From assembly GCF_018687495.1 (NCBI RefSeq), contig NZ_CP061293.1:992001-1056000 (forward strand): a DNA stretch of 64,000 bases, in the 5' to 3' direction. The position numbers and the translations under genes were made by a program. This document shows positions 1-9,745 of the stretch, one piece after another (position 1 is the stretch's first letter; each line of letters opens with the position of its first letter). The notes beneath the pieces were generated by a model. It was not told where the DNA came from. It saw only the letters and a list, made by a program, of their open reading frames with translations, and did not search any database. This DNA is from Polynucleobacter sp. MWH-Svant-W18. GTDB lineage: Bacteria; Pseudomonadota; Gammaproteobacteria; Burkholderiales; Burkholderiaceae.

Positions 1-44
1 GAAGAAACAACCCTAAGATAGATGGCATTGCATACCGATAAGAA

Positions 45-314
45 TTACTTACGGAGACCTAATTTCTCAATCAATGCGCGATAGCGATCCAAATCTTTGC
101 CCTTGAGGTAATCCAAGAGGCGACGGCGACGTGAAACCATCTTCAACAAGCCACGACGGCTGTGATGATCTTTAGCGTTAGCCTTGAAATGGGGGGTTAA
201 TTCATTGATGCGGGCTGTAAGCAATGAAACTTGAACTTCAGGGCTACCCGTATCGTTTGCGCTGCGCGCGTTGTCTTTGACGATTTCCGCCGTTTTAATA
301 TCAGCAACTGCCAT
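45..314 (-). CDS. rpsO: 30S ribosomal protein S15
   Basis: Encodes S15, which binds 16S rRNA early in 30S assembly. The 89-residue product has the family length and carries the conserved [14 protein letters not shown] segment and the basic [15 protein letters not shown] helix that contacts rRNA. The frame is open upstream to 377, but I place the start at the ATG at 312-314: it gives the family N-terminus [11 protein letters not shown] and has a GGAG ribosome site just upstream. The gene usually precedes pnp, which would lie outside the window. The leader of roughly 95 bases from the candidate promoter leaves room for the autoregulation known for S15; I did not resolve a pseudoknot. Confidence 0.97.
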   Translation of the reverse strand: MAVADIKTAEIVKDNARSANDTGSPEVQVSLLTARINELTPHFKANAKDHHSRRGLLKMVSRRRRLLDYLKGKDLDRYRALIEKLGLRK

Positions 315-415
315 TTTTAATACTCCTAACTTGCGAACACATGAGCTTTCACCCAATTTGTGTCGTGCGATTAACAAAAATAAAACAAAAAAGCTTTATA
401 AATCAAAGCCCTCGA

Positions 416-424
416 ATTGTAGCA
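416..424 (-). promoter_or_regulatory. extended -10 promoter element for rpsO
   Basis: On the minus strand this reads TGCTACAAT, an extended -10 box (TGnTAnnnT), about 100 bases before the rpsO start. No convincing -35 box is visible, which is common for extended -10 promoters. Assignment to rpsO is by position. Confidence 0.45.
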
Positions 425-523
425 GATGAGGACTGCAAACTAAGAGCCTACTTTGAAATATTGGTATGCTCTAGCAATCCATTGTAGTCAAATAAATAAA
501 ATATCCATATAAATCAATATCTT

Positions 524-1126
524 ATGAAAATCTATCCAATTCTGCGTACTTTCCTCGCCTTGGTTATATTGGGTTTAGGCTTAAATCAAGCCACATATGC
601 CCAATTCTCAAACCCTTTTAGCTCAGACAAAACGGTTGCCCAACAAAGGCAAGACATCCTCAAAAAGAATGACGAAATTCTGCAACATCTCTACAAGATG
701 AGGCCAAAAGTAAAAGAGCTAATTGACCAGTCACCTGGATATGCCACCTTTAGTAACTTTGGTATGAAGATTTTGATTGCAGGTGGCGGCACTGGGACTG
801 GAGTAGTGATTAATCAACGTACTAAAAAGCCGGTATTCATGGATATGGCTGAGGTTCAAGCGGGACTTGGCTTGGGAATTAAGTCATTCCAAAATATTTT
901 TATCTTCCAAACCGAAGCTGCGCTCAATGACTTTGTTGACTCTGGCTGGACTTTTGGTGGACAGGTCACCGCTGCAGCTAAATACGATAAAAATGGTGAT
1001 GCCTTTCAAGACGCTGTTAGCGTAGCGCCTGGTGTCTTGATGTATCAGCTCACTGATGCAGGCCTTGCTGCTGAGATCACTGGCAAGGGCACTAAATACT
1101 ACAAAGATTCCGAACTAAATAAGTAA
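524..1126 (+). CDS. secreted SYLF/YSC84-domain protein
   Basis: A 200-residue protein with a Sec signal peptide (residues 1-26, cleavage likely after TYA). The rest resembles the SYLF (YSC84-like) lipid-binding domain: GYATFSNFGM, the glycine-rich GGGTGTGVV, a QAGLGLG segment and the DSGWTFGG block follow in the family order. Bacterial members are exported proteins of unclear role, probably membrane-lipid or envelope associated. It stands alone, divergent from rpsO and convergent with leuA. Domain assignment is firm; function is not known. Confidence 0.85.
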   Translation: MKIYPILRTFLALVILGLGLNQATYAQFSNPFSSDKTVAQQRQDILKKNDEILQHLYKMRPKVKELIDQSPGYATFSNFGMKILIAGGGTGTGVVINQRTKKPVFMDMAEVQAGLGLGIKSFQNIFIFQTEAALNDFVDSGWTFGGQVTAAAKYDKNGDAFQDAVSVAPGVLMYQLTDAGLAAEITGKGTKYYKDSELNK

Positions 1127-1175
1127 GCACTCAGATGACGCGAATAGCCGCGATAGCTTATGGCGTCATCTGTGC
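1127..1175. terminator. inverted repeat between convergent genes, possible bidirectional terminator
   Basis: Perfect 10-base arms CAGATGACGC (1132-1141) and GCGTCATCTG (1163-1172), extendable at the outer ends with a two-base bulge, enclose a 21-base loop. The right arm overlaps the last codons of leuA. There is no U-tract on either side, so intrinsic termination is uncertain; the stem could instead protect 3' ends of both transcripts. Confidence 0.4.
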
Positions 1176-2705
1176 ATTGAGCTTGGCTTGACTAGGATCA
1201 TGCAATTTATTTAAGGCTGATAAATAGGCCTTAGCCGATGCAGCAATGATGTCAGGATCTGTGCCAACGCCATTCACAATGCGGCCTCCTTTTGCTAAAC
1301 GCACTGTCACTTCACCTTGGGACTGCGTACCAGAGGTAATCGCGTTTACGGAATAGAGCAACTGCTCTGCCCCACTTTTGGCGATCTCTTCAATAGCATT
1401 CAAGCTTGCGTCTACTGGGCCATTACCTTCTGCTTCTGAGCTGACTTCTGTATTGCCCATCCGGAAAGTGACCCGTGACTTTGGACGCTCACCTGTTTCT
1501 GAGTGCTGACTCAAAGAAATGAAGTGGTAATGCTCACCCTCTTCTGCCGCTGCAGAATCAGACATGATGGCGATGATGTCTTCATCAAAGATTTCGGCTT
1601 TTTGATCTGCCAAGGCCTTGAATCTTGCAAATGCTTCATTTAACTCCGCCTCTGCCTCAACCGTAATACCCAACTCATGTAAACGTTGCTTGAAAGCATT
1701 ACGCCCAGACAATTTACCCAAGACGATTTTGTTTGTAGACCAACCTACATCTTCAGCGCGCATAATTTCATAGGTTTCGCGGTTCTTCAAAATACCATCT
1801 TGATGGATGCCGGAAGCATGGGCAAAGGCATTAGCACCAACAACAGCCTTATTCGGTTGCACCACAAAGCCGGTTATTTGAGAAACCAATTTGGATGCTG
1901 GAACTATCTGCGTAGCGTCAATTCCGCAGACCATATCAAAATAATCCTTACGGGTACGCAAGGACATCACAATCTCTTCCAAGGCAGTGTTTCCAGCTCT
2001 TTCACCTAAACCGTTAATGGTGCACTCGATTTGACGAGCCCCGCCAATCTTCACGCCGGCCAAAGAATTTGCAACAGCCATACCTAAATCATTATGACAA
2101 TGAACCGACCAAATGGCTTTATCAGAATTTGGCACGCTAGTCCGCAAAGTTTTTATGAACTCACCATACAACTCAGGCGTTGCATAGCCCACAGTGTCCG
2201 GAATATTGATCGTAGTGGCACCCTCCTTGATGACAGCTTCGACTACTCTGCATAAAAAATCCATCTCCGAGCGATAGCCATCTTCTGCAGAGAACTCAAT
2301 ATCTTCCGCCAAATTTCTGGCAAACCGAATGGAGCGCTTAGCTTGCTCCAAAACATCCTCTGGAGACATGCGCAATTTGACAGCCATATGCAAAGGACTA
2401 GTTGCCAAGAAAGCATGAATCCGTTTTGACTTAGCTGCCTTTAAGGCATCAGAGGCACGCGTAATATCTTTTTCATTTGCTCTGGCCAAAGAACACACAA
2501 TCGAATCCTTCACTGCAGCAGCCACAGCAGAGATTGCCTGAAAATCACCTTCAGAGCTTGCCGCAAAGCCGGCTTCGATGACATCAACCTTAAGGCGCTC
2601 TAATTGGCGCGCAATGCGAACCTTCTCGTCTTTGGTCATTGAGGCGCCAGGGGACTGCTCGCCATCACGCAAGGTGGTATCAAAAATGATTACTTTATCG
2701 CTCAT
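1158..2705 (-). CDS. leuA: 2-isopropylmalate synthase
   Basis: First committed enzyme of leucine synthesis: condenses acetyl-CoA with 2-oxoisovalerate. The 515-residue length fits the long bacterial LeuA with a C-terminal leucine-binding regulatory domain. The catalytic [12 protein letters not shown] motif is near residue 10, the metal-binding H-x-H (VHCHNDLGM) near residue 203, and [13 protein letters not shown] follows. Two ATGs are adjacent (2708 and 2705); the GGAGAG ribosome site sits only two bases before the first, so the second is preferred. The gene follows ilvBHC-psd-pssA on the same strand, but a 222-base leader with an attenuator separates it from pssA, implying its own leucine control. 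Confidence 0.97.
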   Translation of the reverse strand: MSDKVIIFDTTLRDGEQSPGASMTKDEKVRIARQLERLKVDVIEAGFAASSEGDFQAISAVAAAVKDSIVCSLARANEKDITRASDALKAAKSKRIHAFLATSPLHMAVKLRMSPEDVLEQAKRSIRFARNLAEDIEFSAEDGYRSEMDFLCRVVEAVIKEGATTINIPDTVGYATPELYGEFIKTLRTSVPNSDKAIWSVHCHNDLGMAVANSLAGVKIGGARQIECTINGLGERAGNTALEEIVMSLRTRKDYFDMVCGIDATQIVPASKLVSQITGFVVQPNKAVVGANAFAHASGIHQDGILKNRETYEIMRAEDVGWSTNKIVLGKLSGRNAFKQRLHELGITVEAEAELNEAFARFKALADQKAEIFDEDIIAIMSDSAAAEEGEHYHFISLSQHSETGERPKSRVTFRMGNTEVSSEAEGNGPVDASLNAIEEIAKSGAEQLLYSVNAITSGTQSQGEVTVRLAKGGRIVNGVGTDPDIIAASAKAYLSALNKLHDPSQAKLNAQMTP

Positions 2706-2755
2706 CATTACTCTCCGGTTCTAACTACAGTCTTTACTAATATTCAACTTGAATC

Positions 2756-2787
2756 TAAAAACAAAAAACCCCAGCAAATTGCTGGGG
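2756..2787 (-). terminator. leuA attenuator terminator
   Basis: On the minus strand CCCCAGCAATTTGCTGGGG (2769-2787) forms a stem of seven to nine pairs and is followed directly by a T-rich run (2756-2768), a textbook intrinsic terminator. It lies after the leucine-rich leader peptide and before leuA, where it can only act as an attenuator. A segment inside the leader peptide (2842-2847, UGGGGC in RNA) can pair with GCCCCA (2783-2788) and so compete with the terminator stem. Confidence 0.85.
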
Positions 2788-2800
2788 CTGGTATGTGGTG

Positions 2801-2828
2801 GTTAATGAATTATCTAGATTTCATCAAC
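2801..2828 (-). promoter_or_regulatory. leuA leader stem-loop
   Basis: In the leader RNA, GUUGAUGAA (2820-2828) can pair with UUCAUUAAC (2801-2809) over nine positions with one G-U pair, closing a ten-base loop. It starts immediately after the leader-peptide stop codon and precedes the terminator. It may be the pause hairpin or part of the ribosome-dependent switch; this is inference from pairing alone. Confidence 0.5.
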
Positions 2829-2903
2829 TCAGGCCTTACCCGCCCCAAGCTTTAGGCTTAGTGCTAGTAGAAGAAGGCTGGTTAAGGAAAAGTGCATCAA
2901 CAT
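2829..2903 (-). CDS. leuL: leucine-rich leader peptide of leuA
   Basis: A 24-codon reading frame beginning ATG-TTG-ATG and ending TGA at 2829-2831. Nine of its 24 residues are leucine, with the dense stretch L-L-L-L-A-L-S-L-K-L using four CTA codons among the nine. It lies between pssA and leuA and is followed by a stem-loop and an intrinsic terminator, the arrangement of classical ribosome-mediated attenuators of leucine operons. Stalling at the leucine codons would free 2842-2847 to pair with the terminator 5' arm, allowing leuA transcription. No strong ribosome site is visible; translation could start at the ATG at 2903 or 2897. Identity rests on composition and architecture. Confidence 0.8.
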   Translation of the reverse strand: MLMHFSLTSLLLLALSLKLGAGKA

Positions 2904-2931
2904 GGAATTAATATACCCGAAAATTCCAAAA

Positions 2932-3792
2932 TTAGCTAAAACGCTTACCGCTGAGTCGTTCCCAGCCCCAAATCACATAGCCGGAGATGGAATACACCAC
3001 AAATAGACCAAAAAGGGTCAACGGCGGGTTTGAGGAGATCAAAACAAAAGTGAGGATCATTAAAACCATGACGCCAAACGGTACGCGATAGCGCACATCC
3101 AATGCTTTGCCGCTATAGAAACGGGCATTGGAGACCATGGTCAAGCCAGCGTAGACGGCTATGAAAAAGGTAACCCAAGGAATTGCTGTATCTCGGACGG
3201 GAATCTTGTTATCGTCAGCCAACCATATGAATCCGGCCATCAATGCGCCTGCGGCTGGACTAGGTAAGCCCTGAAAAAACTTTTTATCAACAACACCAGT
3301 ATTTACATTGAAGCGGGCAAGCCTGAGTGCTGCGCCTGCGCAATAGGTAAAAGCAGCCAACCAACCCCACTTACCTAAATCTTTGAGAGCCCACTCATAT
3401 GCAACGAGTGCTGGTGCCACTCCAAAGGACACCATATCCGCCAATGAGTCATATTGCTCACCAAATGCACTTTGGGTATTGGTCATGCGTGCTACACGGC
3501 CATCCATACCATCCAATACTAGAGACGCAAAGATTGCAATTGCCGCCACCTGAAACTGATCATTCATCGCGTTAACGATGGCAAAAAAACCACTAAAAAG
3601 TGCTGCAGTCGTAAACGCATTAGGCAGCAAGTAAATGCCTTTACCACGTGGACGAGGCTTATCGTGCACCTCTTCTACTTCATAATCAACACCATCCCCT
3701 AAAGCGTCTACCCAATCACCCTCAGACTTCAAAATGCGTTTATGTGAGAGGCGACTGCGATCTATACGGCCACGACGACGAAATGTACTCAA
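2932..3792 (-). CDS. pssA: CDP-diacylglycerol-serine O-phosphatidyltransferase
   Basis: Makes phosphatidylserine from CDP-diacylglycerol and serine in the inner membrane; the next gene, psd, decarboxylates the product to phosphatidylethanolamine. The CDP-alcohol phosphotransferase signature is complete: D94-GMD-G98-RVAR, then G111, D115 and D119. Several hydrophobic segments follow to the C-terminus. About 50 hydrophilic residues precede the first membrane segment, a longer N-terminus than many family members. Only 26 bases separate it from psd, consistent with co-transcription. Confidence 0.95.
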   Translation of the reverse strand: MSTFRRRGRIDRSRLSHKRILKSEGDWVDALGDGVDYEVEEVHDKPRPRGKGIYLLPNAFTTAALFSGFFAIVNAMNDQFQVAAIAIFASLVLDGMDGRVARMTNTQSAFGEQYDSLADMVSFGVAPALVAYEWALKDLGKWGWLAAFTYCAGAALRLARFNVNTGVVDKKFFQGLPSPAAGALMAGFIWLADDNKIPVRDTAIPWVTFFIAVYAGLTMVSNARFYSGKALDVRYRVPFGVMVLMILTFVLISSNPPLTLFGLFVVYSISGYVIWGWERLSGKRFS

Positions 3793-3818
3793 AGCGTATC
3801 CCGGTTAATCAATACAAA

Positions 3819-4463
3819 TCAATCTAAGCCTGGCAGACGCGCCAAAGCCGTGTTTGTAGCAAATACTTTATCACCCACAGTAACGAGAGGTTCAGCAGTA
3901 AGAGGCAAGTAGACATCAACTCGTGAACCAAAGCGAATAAAGCCATAGCGCTCTCCGGCTTTAAGACGATCGCCCACATGGATGTAGCACAAGATGCGAC
4001 GGGCAATTAAACCTGCAACTTGAACTAAGGTGACGATCTGGCCGTTAGCATCGATCACTACAGCATTGCGCTCATTTTCAGTAGAGGCTTTATCCAAATC
4101 GGCATTCACAAACTTGCCTGGAAAATATTGAATCTCTTTCACAAGGCCATTGATGGCACTGCGGTTAGAGTGCACGTTGAAGACATTCATAAACACACTG
4201 ATTTTGAGTGCTTCACGTTCAGCATAAGGATCATGCGCTTTTTCAACTACGACAATGCGACCATCTGCTGGAGACAACACGAGATCACGACCCAGCGCAG
4301 GAATACGCTGAGGATCGCGAAAGAACTGTAGAACAAAAAAGAAGATGATCCAGAGCGGCCAAGACCAAGCAATACCGCCCAAAAAATGGACTAGCAAAGT
4401 CAGGGCCCCCACTAGTGCCAAATACGGCCAACCTTCTTTCGCAATAATGGGGTGCGGATACAT
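3819..4463 (-). CDS. psd: phosphatidylserine decarboxylase proenzyme
   Basis: Pyruvoyl-dependent enzyme making phosphatidylethanolamine. At 214 residues it is the short, single-domain type. An N-terminal membrane segment (about residues 12-46) is followed by SPADGRIV and, near the C-terminus, FGSRVDVY with the G179-S180 pair where self-cleavage creates the pyruvoyl group. The frame is open upstream to 4559 inside ilvC, but homologues start at the tandem ATGs 4466/4463. It lies 56 bases after ilvC and just before pssA, pairing the two steps of phospholipid synthesis. Confidence 0.92.
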   Translation of the reverse strand: MYPHPIIAKEGWPYLALVGALTLLVHFLGGIAWSWPLWIIFFFVLQFFRDPQRIPALGRDLVLSPADGRIVVVEKAHDPYAEREALKISVFMNVFNVHSNRSAINGLVKEIQYFPGKFVNADLDKASTENERNAVVIDANGQIVTLVQVAGLIARRILCYIHVGDRLKAGERYGFIRFGSRVDVYLPLTAEPLVTVGDKVFATNTALARLPGLD

Positions 4464-4521
4464 CATCTTTGTTCTGAGCCTTTTTGGTTTACTACTTTCA
4501 TTGGAATGCGGAGTGATCGGC

Positions 4522-5571
<1,050 letters not shown>

Positions 5572-5590
5572 TTATAAATCAGTTAAAAAA

Positions 5591-6082
5591 TTAAACCTTC
5601 AAGATACGTTCACCGCGCCCGATACCAGAACCGCCAGAACGCACGGTCTCCAGAATCGATGCACGATCAATCGAATCAATAAATGCATCCAATTTAGCGC
5701 CATCCCCAGTGAGCTCGATGGTGTAGCTTTTATCAGTGACATCAATAATGCGGCCACGGAAAATATCGGTTGTGCGCTTGAGTTCTTCGCGCTCTTTACC
5801 TACGGCACGCACCTTAATCATCATGAGTTCACGCTCAATATGCGGTCCTTCACTTAAATCAAATACCTTCACCACCTCAACGAGGCGATTTAAGTGCTTG
5901 GTGATTTGCTCAATCACATCATCGGAGCCAAAAGTCACAATGGTCATCCGTGAAAGCGATGGATCTTCAGTAGGCGCAACGCTTAAGGTGTCAATGTTGT
6001 AGCCACGAGCAGAAAACAGCCCGACCACCCGTGACAAAGCACCGGGTTCGTTCTCAATCAATACAGAAATAATGTGTCGCAT
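5591..6082 (-). CDS. ilvH: acetolactate synthase small (regulatory) subunit
   Basis: Regulatory partner of the acetohydroxyacid synthase encoded just upstream; confers valine feedback inhibition. The 163-residue length is typical of IlvH/IlvN. An N-terminal ACT domain is visible (HIISVLIENEPGALSRVVG, then RGYNIDTLSV), with a second conserved half carrying the TGDGAKLDAFI segment. Its start codon overlaps the ilvB stop (TAATG), implying translational coupling and roughly equal subunit output. Confidence 0.96.
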   Translation of the reverse strand: MRHIISVLIENEPGALSRVVGLFSARGYNIDTLSVAPTEDPSLSRMTIVTFGSDDVIEQITKHLNRLVEVVKVFDLSEGPHIERELMMIKVRAVGKEREELKRTTDIFRGRIIDVTDKSYTIELTGDGAKLDAFIDSIDRASILETVRSGGSGIGRGERILKV

Positions 6083-7869
6083 TAGAGATCCTCGCTACCC
6101 AAGAGCATTTCTGTAATGCCCTTACCTGCTTGAACCATTGGCCAAACGTTTTCTTCTGGGTCGGTCTGGAAATCCATAAATACCGTACGATCTTTTAAGC
6201 GAATTGCTTCTTTGAGTGCACCCTCAACATCAGACTTTTTCTCAATGCGCATACCAACGTGACCATAGGCCTCCGCCAACTTCACAAAGTCAGGCAAAGA
6301 ATCCATGTAAGAGCTGGAATAACGCTTGTTATAGGTGAGCTCTTGCCATTGACGAACCATACCGAGATAACGGTTGTTCAAAGACACGATCTTCACAGGC
6401 GTGTTGTATTGCTTACAGGTAGACAACTCCTGAATACACATCTGGATGGAGCCTTCACCAGTAATCGCGAAGACATCCTGATCGGGGAAGGCTTTCTTAA
6501 TGCCCATAGCATATGGCAAACCAACGCCCATGGTGCCTAAACCACCAGAATTAATCCAACGACGAGGCTTATCGAACTTATAGAACTGCGCAGCCCACAT
6601 TTGGTGTTGGCCTACGTCAGAGGTAATGAAAGCATCGCCACCGGTGAGCTCCCACAATTTCTGGACCACATACTGTGGTTTCACAATTTGCGAAGCTTCG
6701 TCGTATTTGAGGCAGTCTTTCTTGCGCCATTCATTGATCTGATCCCACCAAGCAGCAAGCTTGTCGCCATTCTTGCGTGGACCAGCTGCTTTTAATTGCG
6801 CAGTCATCTCTTGCAATACTTCTTTGAGATTGCCAACAATCGGAACATCAACCTTCACGCGCTTGGAGATAACAGAAGGATCAATATCGATGTGAATGAT
6901 TTTGCGGGGATGGCTTGCAAAGTGCTCGGTATTGCCAATCACGCGGTCGTCAAAACGCGCACCAATCGCAATCAACACATCACTATGTTGCATTGTCATA
7001 TTGGCTTCGTAGGTACCGTGCATACCAAGCATACCCAAAAATTGTGGGCTTGATCCTGGGAATCCACCTAAACCCATCAAGGTATTGGTTACTGGATAGC
7101 CTAAGAGATCAGCGAACTCTTTCAACTCAGGCGCTGCATCTGCCAAGATCACACCACCACCAGCATAAATATATGGGCGCTCCGCTTCTTGTAACAAAGC
7201 AACAGCCTTACGAATTTGGCCGCTATGGCCCTTCACTACTGGGTTGTAAGAGCGCATCTCCAAAGTTTCTGGATATACAAAGGGCGCCTTGGCTGCTGAG
7301 ACATCCTTGGGGATATCAATCAGGACAGGACCTGGACGGCCAGTTTGTGCAATGTGAAATGCCTTTTTCAAAACGAGTGGCAAATCTCTCACATCCTTCA
7401 CGAGGAAGTTGTGCTTTACCACTGGGCGAGTAATACCAACGGTATCTGCCTCTTGGAAGGCATCTTCCCCAATTGCATAGGTTGGTACGTTACCGCTGAT
7501 GATCACCATCGGGATTGAATCAGTGTAAGCAGTCGCAATTCCGGTAACTGCATTGGTTACACCCGGACCTGAGGTCACTAATGCAACGCCAACCTTACCA
7601 GTTGCACGTGCATAACCATCCGCCGCATGAATTGCTGCTTGTTCATGACGAACCAGAATATGTTCGAACTTATCTTGTTTAAAAATTTCATCGTAGATAA
7701 AGAGCACTGAACCACCTGGGTAACCCCAAACGTATTCAACACCTTCTTTGTGCAATGCATGCACGAGCATTTCAGCGCCAATCATTTCTGGGGGCGCTGC
7801 TACGGGATTTGTATTTGCTGAGTCTTTATTAGCTTTAGTAGCTAAAAATTCGGCGCTGCTTGTATTCAT
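6082..7869 (-). CDS. ilvB: acetolactate synthase large (catalytic) subunit
   Basis: ThDP-dependent enzyme making 2-acetolactate or 2-aceto-2-hydroxybutyrate, the first common step of branched-chain synthesis. The 595 residues contain the cofactor-activating glutamate in VRHEQAAIHAADGYAR, the central FAD-binding domain, and the ThDP motif from G471-E-G to N498-N499. About 28 residues precede the conserved MIGAEMLVHAL start, slightly long for the family. First gene of ilvB-ilvH-ilvC; a candidate promoter lies about 135 bases upstream. Confidence 0.97.
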   Translation of the reverse strand: MNTSSAEFLATKANKDSANTNPVAAPPEMIGAEMLVHALHKEGVEYVWGYPGGSVLFIYDEIFKQDKFEHILVRHEQAAIHAADGYARATGKVGVALVTSGPGVTNAVTGIATAYTDSIPMVIISGNVPTYAIGEDAFQEADTVGITRPVVKHNFLVKDVRDLPLVLKKAFHIAQTGRPGPVLIDIPKDVSAAKAPFVYPETLEMRSYNPVVKGHSGQIRKAVALLQEAERPYIYAGGGVILADAAPELKEFADLLGYPVTNTLMGLGGFPGSSPQFLGMLGMHGTYEANMTMQHSDVLIAIGARFDDRVIGNTEHFASHPRKIIHIDIDPSVISKRVKVDVPIVGNLKEVLQEMTAQLKAAGPRKNGDKLAAWWDQINEWRKKDCLKYDEASQIVKPQYVVQKLWELTGGDAFITSDVGQHQMWAAQFYKFDKPRRWINSGGLGTMGVGLPYAMGIKKAFPDQDVFAITGEGSIQMCIQELSTCKQYNTPVKIVSLNNRYLGMVRQWQELTYNKRYSSSYMDSLPDFVKLAEAYGHVGMRIEKKSDVEGALKEAIRLKDRTVFMDFQTDPEENVWPMVQAGKGITEMLLGSEDL

Positions 7870-8004
7870 TTTCTTTCGTCCTTTGCAATTTTCGGCAAAA
7901 AATTGTTTGGTCTGTTCTGTCTCTTGCTTGTGGCCCGAGTTCGAACGGCGCTGCTACCGGAAAAACCACTTCGTAAATGAGAATCTAGGTAGTAAGCCCT
8001 ATAT

Positions 8005-8032
8005 TCTATAGCAATCCCCTAAAATAGCCCAA
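8005..8032 (-). promoter_or_regulatory. candidate promoter for ilvBHC
   Basis: Minus-strand TTGGGC (8027-8032) and TATAGA (8005-8010) are separated by 16 bases. They lie in the 192-base divergent region between ilvB and the sigma-factor gene. The predicted leader is about 130 bases. I looked for a branched-chain leader peptide there and saw none. Confidence 0.35.
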
Positions 8033-8061
8033 TTCTTACTGATTCAGGTCTAATCCATTGC

Positions 8062-8631
8062 ATGGCATCAGCCCAAGAACTATCTGATTTTCTGAGCAGT
8101 GTTGAACAGCGGGCTTTCAAGCAAGCGGTATATGCCGTGCGTGACGACGATGCCGCGCTAGATATTGTTCAAGATGCCATGATCAAGTTAGCCGAAAAAT
8201 ATGGTGATCGCCCTGCTGCTGAACTTCCACTAGTTTTCACTCGAATCTTACAAAATCGGATTCACGACTATTTTCGACGTCAAAAGGTCAGAAATACTTG
8301 GGTCACCCTGTTTTCCAATATGGGTAAAAAAACTGATGAAAACGAGGATTTTGACCCCTTAGAGTCACTTTCAGCCCCAGACGACAGTGAAATTCACCAA
8401 GACGGCTCCCAAAAAATGGAGCAAAGTCAGCTTTTACAGGCTTTGGAGTCAGAAATAGCTAAATTACCTGTACGTCAACGAGAAGCCTTCCTAATGCGTT
8501 ATTGGGATGAGCTAAGTATTTCTGAGACTGCCAAAGCAATGAGTTGTAGCGAAGGTAGTGTCAAAACGCATTGTTCTAGAGCAACACAAACCTTAGCTAA
8601 AGCATTGAAATTAAAAGGAATTACGCTGTGA
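8062..8631 (+). CDS. ECF-type RNA polymerase sigma factor
   Basis: A 189-residue sigma-70 family protein with only regions 2 and 4. Region 2 spans roughly residues 15-75 (DAALDIVQDAMIKLAEKY through NRIHDYFRRQKVR); region 4 roughly 125-178 (LPVRQREAFLMRYWDELS, then the helix-turn-helix SISETAKAMSCSEGSVKTH). An acidic linker joins them. The next gene starts inside its stop codon (GTGA) and encodes a single-pass membrane protein, the usual position and topology of an anti-sigma factor. Target promoters are unknown. Confidence 0.9.
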   Translation: MASAQELSDFLSSVEQRAFKQAVYAVRDDDAALDIVQDAMIKLAEKYGDRPAAELPLVFTRILQNRIHDYFRRQKVRNTWVTLFSNMGKKTDENEDFDPLESLSAPDDSEIHQDGSQKMEQSQLLQALESEIAKLPVRQREAFLMRYWDELSISETAKAMSCSEGSVKTHCSRATQTLAKALKLKGITL

Positions 8632-9089
8632 AACACTTTGAAGAGCAACTTACTGAGATCCAGGCTGACCAATTTGGTCGGGCTAGTGCCGCCCTGCTTA
8701 GCCATGGCGCCCAAAGCCTGCCTACTGGCATCAAAGAACGCCTCCATGCTGCTCGCATGAAAGCCCTTTCCGTCAGAAAAGCAGAAAAGGTGCGCGTCCA
8801 AACCAGAATCTTGGCTGGAGCTACCGGCAATTGGGGTTCACAGTCCAGCGGTCTATGGGATGCAATGAGTTGGGTAGCACCCCTCGCCGTTTTAGTCTTC
8901 GGACTCATTGGCATTGCTCAGTGGCAAGATAACTCTCGTATTAATGACATTGCTGAAGTCGATGCAGCCTTGCTGTCTGATGATGTCCCTCCAGATGCTT
9001 ATGCTGATAGTGGTTTTATGGCCTTTTTAAAACACGGTCCACTATCTGATGCTGACGACAATGCTACAGATTCCCTATCCAGCAAATAA
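8628..9089 (+). CDS. DUF3619 membrane protein, putative anti-sigma factor
   Basis: A 153-residue protein starting at GTG, overlapping the sigma-factor stop by four bases, so translation is probably coupled. The N-terminal 80 residues are soluble and would be cytoplasmic, one membrane segment spans about residues 83-99, and an acidic tail of about 50 residues follows. It fits the DUF3619 family. Coupling to an ECF sigma gene and this topology suggest an anti-sigma factor, but no ZAS zinc motif (H-x3-C-x2-C) is present. Function is inferred from context only. Confidence 0.75.
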   Translation: MKHFEEQLTEIQADQFGRASAALLSHGAQSLPTGIKERLHAARMKALSVRKAEKVRVQTRILAGATGNWGSQSSGLWDAMSWVAPLAVLVFGLIGIAQWQDNSRINDIAEVDAALLSDDVPPDAYADSGFMAFLKHGPLSDADDNATDSLSSK

Positions 9090-9104
9090 TTAGTTATTTC
9101 ATCA

Positions 9105-9719
9105 ATGCCACTTCATTTGAAGTCTCTATTCGCTAGCCTCTCTAGCGCGCTAGTCATTGCGGTCTTTTGCTGCGGCATTACCCCTGCGATGGCCCAAACT
9201 GCTGGGAGTGCTGCTCATGGTAAATCTACCGCTATTCCAGAGAAAACACCTGACGGTACTTGGGAAAGTCTCAAGCCAGCACAACAACAGATTCTGAATC
9301 CGCTCAAAGACGACTGGGACTATATGTTGCCCGACAGTCGCAAAAAGTGGACTCAAGTAGCCAACATCTACCCAAAGATGAGCGAACAAGATCAACAACG
9401 CTTGCAGTCACGCATGGCTAGTTGGTCTAACCTATCGCAAAAAGAGCGTCGGATTGCACGTGAAAATTACCTCAGTAGCCTCAAGTTCCCAGCTGAGAAA
9501 AAAGCAGAGGCGTGGAGCGCCTATCAAAAACTCAGTGACGAGCAAAAGAAAAAATTAGCTGAAGTTGAAGCTAAGAAAAAACCGAAGGCGGTCAATGCTC
9601 CGACATTACAGCAGCATGCCATCAATCCACAGACAACCCCTCCCCCGCCTGCTCCTAAACCTAGAAGCATGACGACTGAGGGAGCTCCACCAGCCTCTGA
9701 TACCGGCTCGGCTTACTAA
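9105..9719 (+). CDS. secreted DUF3106 protein
   Basis: A 204-residue protein with a signal peptide (residues 1-30, cleavage after AMA). The core, about residues 48-155, shows the DUF3106 pattern of helical blocks: WESLKPAQQQILNPL, DWDYMLPDSRKKW, YPKMSEQDQQRLQSRMASW, LSQKERRIARENY. The layout recalls periplasmic helical sensors such as CpxP or CnrX, although I claim no homology. The tail is proline-rich. It lies 15 bases after the putative anti-sigma gene and could be the periplasmic part of that signalling set. Confidence 0.8.
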   Translation: MPLHLKSLFASLSSALVIAVFCCGITPAMAQTAGSAAHGKSTAIPEKTPDGTWESLKPAQQQILNPLKDDWDYMLPDSRKKWTQVANIYPKMSEQDQQRLQSRMASWSNLSQKERRIARENYLSSLKFPAEKKAEAWSAYQKLSDEQKKKLAEVEAKKKPKAVNAPTLQQHAINPQTTPPPPAPKPRSMTTEGAPPASDTGSAY

Positions 9720-9745
9720 GCCTGCTTGTATTCTGGGGGAGTACC

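Noticed and set aside
6915-7433. 172-codon plus-strand frame inside ilvB
   Set aside because: Antisense shadow of a well-conserved enzyme; no family features or ribosome site.
7870-8061. Searched the ilvB leader for a branched-chain attenuator
   Set aside because: No short frame rich in Val, Leu or Ile codons and no terminator hairpin were seen, in contrast to leuA.
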